A stretch of DNA of 64,000 bases from positions 18,999-82,998 of the forward strand of contig NZ_JALKBD010000024.1 in NCBI RefSeq assembly GCF_023015905.1, given 5' to 3'. This document shows positions 61,492-64,000 of this stretch, piece after piece; the first letter of the stretch is position 1, and each line of letters opens with the position of its first letter. The stretch comes from Arenibacter sp. F20364 (lineage in GTDB: Bacteria > Bacteroidota > Bacteroidia > Flavobacteriales > Flavobacteriaceae). The translations under genes were made by a program, and so were the position numbers. The notes under the pieces are model-generated. The model was not told where the DNA came from. It ran no database searches and was given only the letters and a program-made list of their open reading frames with translations.

Positions 61492-63084
61492 CTAGTCGGT
61501 CGTTACTTTACTACCCCACCAGTCTTCATTGGGCTGAAAATCTTTGGACAGGAATTTTAAACGTTGCGCTTCCAATGCTGGCCAACTTTCTTTTACTATT
61601 CGGTTATGCCGCTTTTGGGCCAGTTCGGCATTGTATTCAGGATCCTCGGATGGCATATTGGCTCCTACTTTCTTGAGCCAGGCAAGAAGCTTTTTGCTTA
61701 AACTTTTGCCAATGTCGGGATGTTGGCTTATTACATTGGACTGCTCTCCTACATCCTTAGCCAAGTCATAAAGTTCTTGGCTCCCATCTTCCCAGTAATG
61801 GATAAGTTTCCAATTTTCTTCACGTATAATTGAGGAGGGATTTCCACCTTGATTGCCATAATGGGGATAATGCCAAAACAAAGGTCTAACAACATCCATT
61901 TTTTTGCCCTCCAAAATAGGTTTGAGACTAATACCATCTATATGTTGCTCCGTTAATGCATCAAGATTGGCCAAATCCAAAATAGTGGGATAGAAATCAG
62001 TGCCTGTAACGGGAAAATCGCTCTGAGAGCCAGCATTTTTTAGCCATGGCACCTTTATAAAATAAGGTTCCCGGATACCTCCTTCCCATTGATATCCCTT
62101 ACCTCCCCTTAAAGGGAGATTGCTGGTAGAAAAAGAATCGCCTGAGGCCACTCCTCCGTTATCCGAAGTAAAAACCACAATTGTATTATCCTCAAGTCCG
62201 GTATCCTTTAATGCCTGAAGCACCACTCCTACAGCATCGTCCATGCTTTCTACAAGCCCGGCATAAATAGGATTATCCTGTACCTGTCTAATAGGCAGGA
62301 CCCGCTCCATTTTATAACCATTTTCGGCTATGCCCAATGCTTCAGCCTTGCTTCTATATTTGTTCCATTTTTCTTGGGTGGTCTGAATTGGCCCATGTAC
62401 TGCATAAAAGGAAAGAAAAGCGAAAAAAGTGGAATCCTTATGCTGTTTAATAAAATCTGCGGTTTCGACACCCAAGCGCATACTAAGATTCTCCCCATCA
62501 ACTTTGTTGGGCAATACCGGATTTTCCCAGGGAGAGAAATAGCCCCCCATAGGACTTCCCTTGTCCCATCCCCCTTTATTGATTTCAAATCCATGATCTT
62601 CAGGATAGGATCCTTCAGAACCCAAATGCCATTTACCCGCAAAAAAGGTTTTATACCCCTCCTTCTTCATGGCCTCTGCAATAGTTACATCATTCGCTGG
62701 TAGGTTACGTACGTATTCGGCCGGTAGCAATTTATCGTGACGATTGTGGGATCGCCAAGCTGTACCGGATGCTGCTCCAATCCAATCCGTGATTCCGTGT
62801 CTAGCTGTAAATTTTCCGGTCATTATACTAGCCCTAGACGGACTACAAACACGGCTGGCCGCATAACCTTGCGTAAACACCATACCTTCTTTTGCCAATG
62901 AATCAATATTTGGTGTCTCATAATAACTACTTCCGGTTATACCAAGGTCTACCAATCCCAGATCATCGACCAATATAAAAACTACATTGGGTTTCTGTTT
63001 TGAACCTTCTGGCTGTTGTTGACAGCCAAATAATAAAAATCCTAGAATAAGACAATAACTAATATTGGATATGGGCATGGGCAA
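61492..63084 (-). CDS. sulfatase (CSPSR)
   Basis: A 530-residue lipoprotein sulfatase (FLLFGC). The active-site region is CSPSRASIMTG (C80), with NVVFILVDDLGLVDLGITGSSYYETPNIDSLAKEG before it and GYKTFFAGKWHLG, VVFTSDNGGVASG and KLIHYWEDGSQELYDLAKDVGEQSNV after. It sits on the far side of the sigma gene and is preceded by the DUF1080 gene on the same strand with a 27-base gap, so the two form a small operon. Confidence 0.93.
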   Translation of the reverse strand: MPMPISNISYCLILGFLLFGCQQQPEGSKQKPNVVFILVDDLGLVDLGITGSSYYETPNIDSLAKEGMVFTQGYAASRVCSPSRASIMTGKFTARHGITDWIGAASGTAWRSHNRHDKLLPAEYVRNLPANDVTIAEAMKKEGYKTFFAGKWHLGSEGSYPEDHGFEINKGGWDKGSPMGGYFSPWENPVLPNKVDGENLSMRLGVETADFIKQHKDSTFFAFLSFYAVHGPIQTTQEKWNKYRSKAEALGIAENGYKMERVLPIRQVQDNPIYAGLVESMDDAVGVVLQALKDTGLEDNTIVVFTSDNGGVASGDSFSTSNLPLRGGKGYQWEGGIREPYFIKVPWLKNAGSQSDFPVTGTDFYPTILDLANLDALTEQHIDGISLKPILEGKKMDVVRPLFWHYPHYGNQGGNPSSIIREENWKLIHYWEDGSQELYDLAKDVGEQSNVISQHPDIGKSLSKKLLAWLKKVGANMPSEDPEYNAELAQKRHNRIVKESWPALEAQRLKFLSKDFQPNEDWWGSKVTTD

Positions 63085-63111
63085 GCGTTTTTCTTATGAT
63101 ATTAGTGCTTA

Positions 63112-63771
63112 TTAAGGCAAGGGTTTCACCATAATATCCTTGTAATAAACAATGCTTTTCGGATCATGGCCTTGTAATGCAAATGTTCCTCCTTTAAGAA
63201 CCCTGTGCTGGCGTTCACCTTCTGCACGTTTAGGATTTTCCGGTTCGGTATAATCTACCACCACAATATCGTTTATCTTAATGATAATTCTTTTGCCTTC
63301 CACTTTAATATATTCGGTATACCATTCATCATCGCCTACATAAGTTTCTATAACATTGACAATGTCGTATAAACTACCTGTTCGTTTCCAATCACTTTGT
63401 GAATTGTTCACTTGTACCTCATAACCATATACTGGCCAACTGGCCTCCTGATATCGGGAATGGATATATATACCGGAATTGGATCCTGGTTTGGTCATAA
63501 CGGAAGCCTTGAATTCAAAATTGTGAAAATCATGATTTTCTACGTCGCCCACGTAAAATAAATGAGCCTTAGGTCCCTCCACTTTAATAGCACCATCCTC
63601 TATGGAAAAGGTCTGGGCATTTTCCCCTACTTTCCATCCATCCAGATTTTTACCATTGAACAAGGAAATCCAACCCTCATCATTTTTGTAACCTCCTGTT
63701 TGACCTGTAATTGTATTCAAAATCCCTAGACAGAATACTAGGCTCATTAGATATGCGAAACTATTTTTCAT
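63112..63771 (-). CDS. DUF1080 (3-keto-disaccharide hydrolase family) secreted protein
   Basis: A 219-residue protein with a signal peptide (MKNSFAYLMSLVFCLGILNTITGQT). The single beta-sandwich domain has GWISLFNGKNLDGWKVG, DFHNFEFKASVMTKPGSNSGIYIHSRYQ and WPVYGYEVQVNNSQSD, and ends LKGGTFALQGHDPKSIVYYKDIMVKPL. Some members split 3-keto-disaccharides made by periplasmic sugar oxidation, while others may only bind glycans. It is the only candidate for a glycan-cleaving enzyme in the locus. It probably shares a promoter with the sulfatase. Confidence 0.88.
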   Translation of the reverse strand: MKNSFAYLMSLVFCLGILNTITGQTGGYKNDEGWISLFNGKNLDGWKVGENAQTFSIEDGAIKVEGPKAHLFYVGDVENHDFHNFEFKASVMTKPGSNSGIYIHSRYQEASWPVYGYEVQVNNSQSDWKRTGSLYDIVNVIETYVGDDEWYTEYIKVEGKRIIIKINDIVVVDYTEPENPKRAEGERQHRVLKGGTFALQGHDPKSIVYYKDIMVKPLP

Positions 63772-64000
63772 TTTACTGATTATTTTAGAAGAGACAAGAT
63801 ATTAAAAAATGGGTTACTCAAAAGATATTGTTGTAACTAATTTTTGAAGGTTGCGCCTTTATTGCTGTATTAACCTAAGGGTCCATTTATTTCAGGTAGC
63901 AATTGTTTAATTTGGAAATTTGACAATTGATTGATTTGAAGATGCGCAAATAATGTACGCGCTGCGCAAAGTCACCCGGTTTTGAAGTGCCGTACGAAGG
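63772..64000. other. right-end intergenic stretch
   Basis: 229 bases to the window edge with no complete gene. The last 60 bases are clearly richer in G and C than the AT-rich part before them. They hold two direct copies of TGCGCAAA, at 63943-63950 and 63963-63970, spaced 20 bases. This may be the start of another unit. Confidence 0.35.

Noticed and set aside
61452..61676. 74-residue plus-strand ORF after the sigma gene
   Set aside because: It is mostly antisense to the C-terminus of the CSPSR sulfatase and lacks any domain.
1..64000. CRISPR arrays, insertion-sequence transposases, rRNA genes
   Set aside because: No regularly spaced repeats, no transposase or integrase motifs and no rRNA segments were seen.

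Overview
The window comes from a member of the Bacteroidota, most likely a marine Flavobacteriaceae (the gene set would suit Arenibacter, Maribacter or Zobellia relatives, but the genus cannot be fixed from this sequence). The reasons are SusC/SusD pairs, an ECF sigma/FecR pair, BfmA/BtgA-type mobilisation proteins, an RteC regulator, AT-rich intergenic DNA with few Shine-Dalgarno sites, TAnnTTTG-type -7 candidates and several sulfatases.

Layout. 1-5830 (+): a heavy-metal RND efflux operon made of a TolC-type channel (cut by the left edge), a small His-rich lipoprotein, a CusB/CzcB-type adaptor and a CusA/CzcA-type pump. 6097-16463 (-): an integrative or mobilisable element module with a membrane PLD-like protein, coupling protein, relaxase, BfmA-like accessory protein, RadC, DUF6876, SSB, an EEP-fold protein whose active site looks degenerate, a DnaC-like ATPase, a replication-type protein, an excisionase-like HTH protein and RteC. 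No integrase and no type IV secretion genes are visible, so the element is partial here or mobilised in trans.

16776-24445 (-): a compact peptide-export locus. Its order is C39-peptidase ABC transporter, HlyD-type adaptor, membrane-anchored TPR/AraC regulator, a 41-residue double-glycine peptide (19009-19134) and a prolyl-oligopeptidase lipoprotein. No RiPP-modifying enzyme is present. I read it as a secreted, unmodified, Cys-free peptide system with its own exporter, possible receptor-regulator and extracytoplasmic protease. It is the best candidate here for a little-described system. Dyad motifs and a recurring 13-mer lie in its intergenic regions.

25052-38894: mostly core genes. These are tRNA-Val(UAC), folC, tonB-exbD-exbB, an NhaD-type antiporter and a Glu/Leu-type dehydrogenase on the minus strand, then acyl-CoA dehydrogenase and gltBD on the plus strand. 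The tRNA is a plausible boundary between core and accessory DNA.

39043-63771: accessory polysaccharide-related DNA. A tight four-gene cassette of planctomycete-type cytochrome/DUF1549-DUF1553, DUF1501, beta-propeller and cytochrome/LRR proteins (39043-46243) diverges from a ToxR-like one-component regulator (46530-47729), with two identical palindromes between them. A polysaccharide utilisation locus follows: four sulfatases, SusD, SusC with an STN domain, FecR, a divergent ECF sigma factor, a fifth sulfatase and a DUF1080 protein. The substrate is probably a sulfated glycan, imported by SusCD and sensed through the STN-FecR-sigma route. No glycoside hydrolase or polysaccharide lyase lies in the window apart from the possible DUF1080 enzyme, so the backbone-cutting enzymes should be elsewhere, perhaps just past the right edge.
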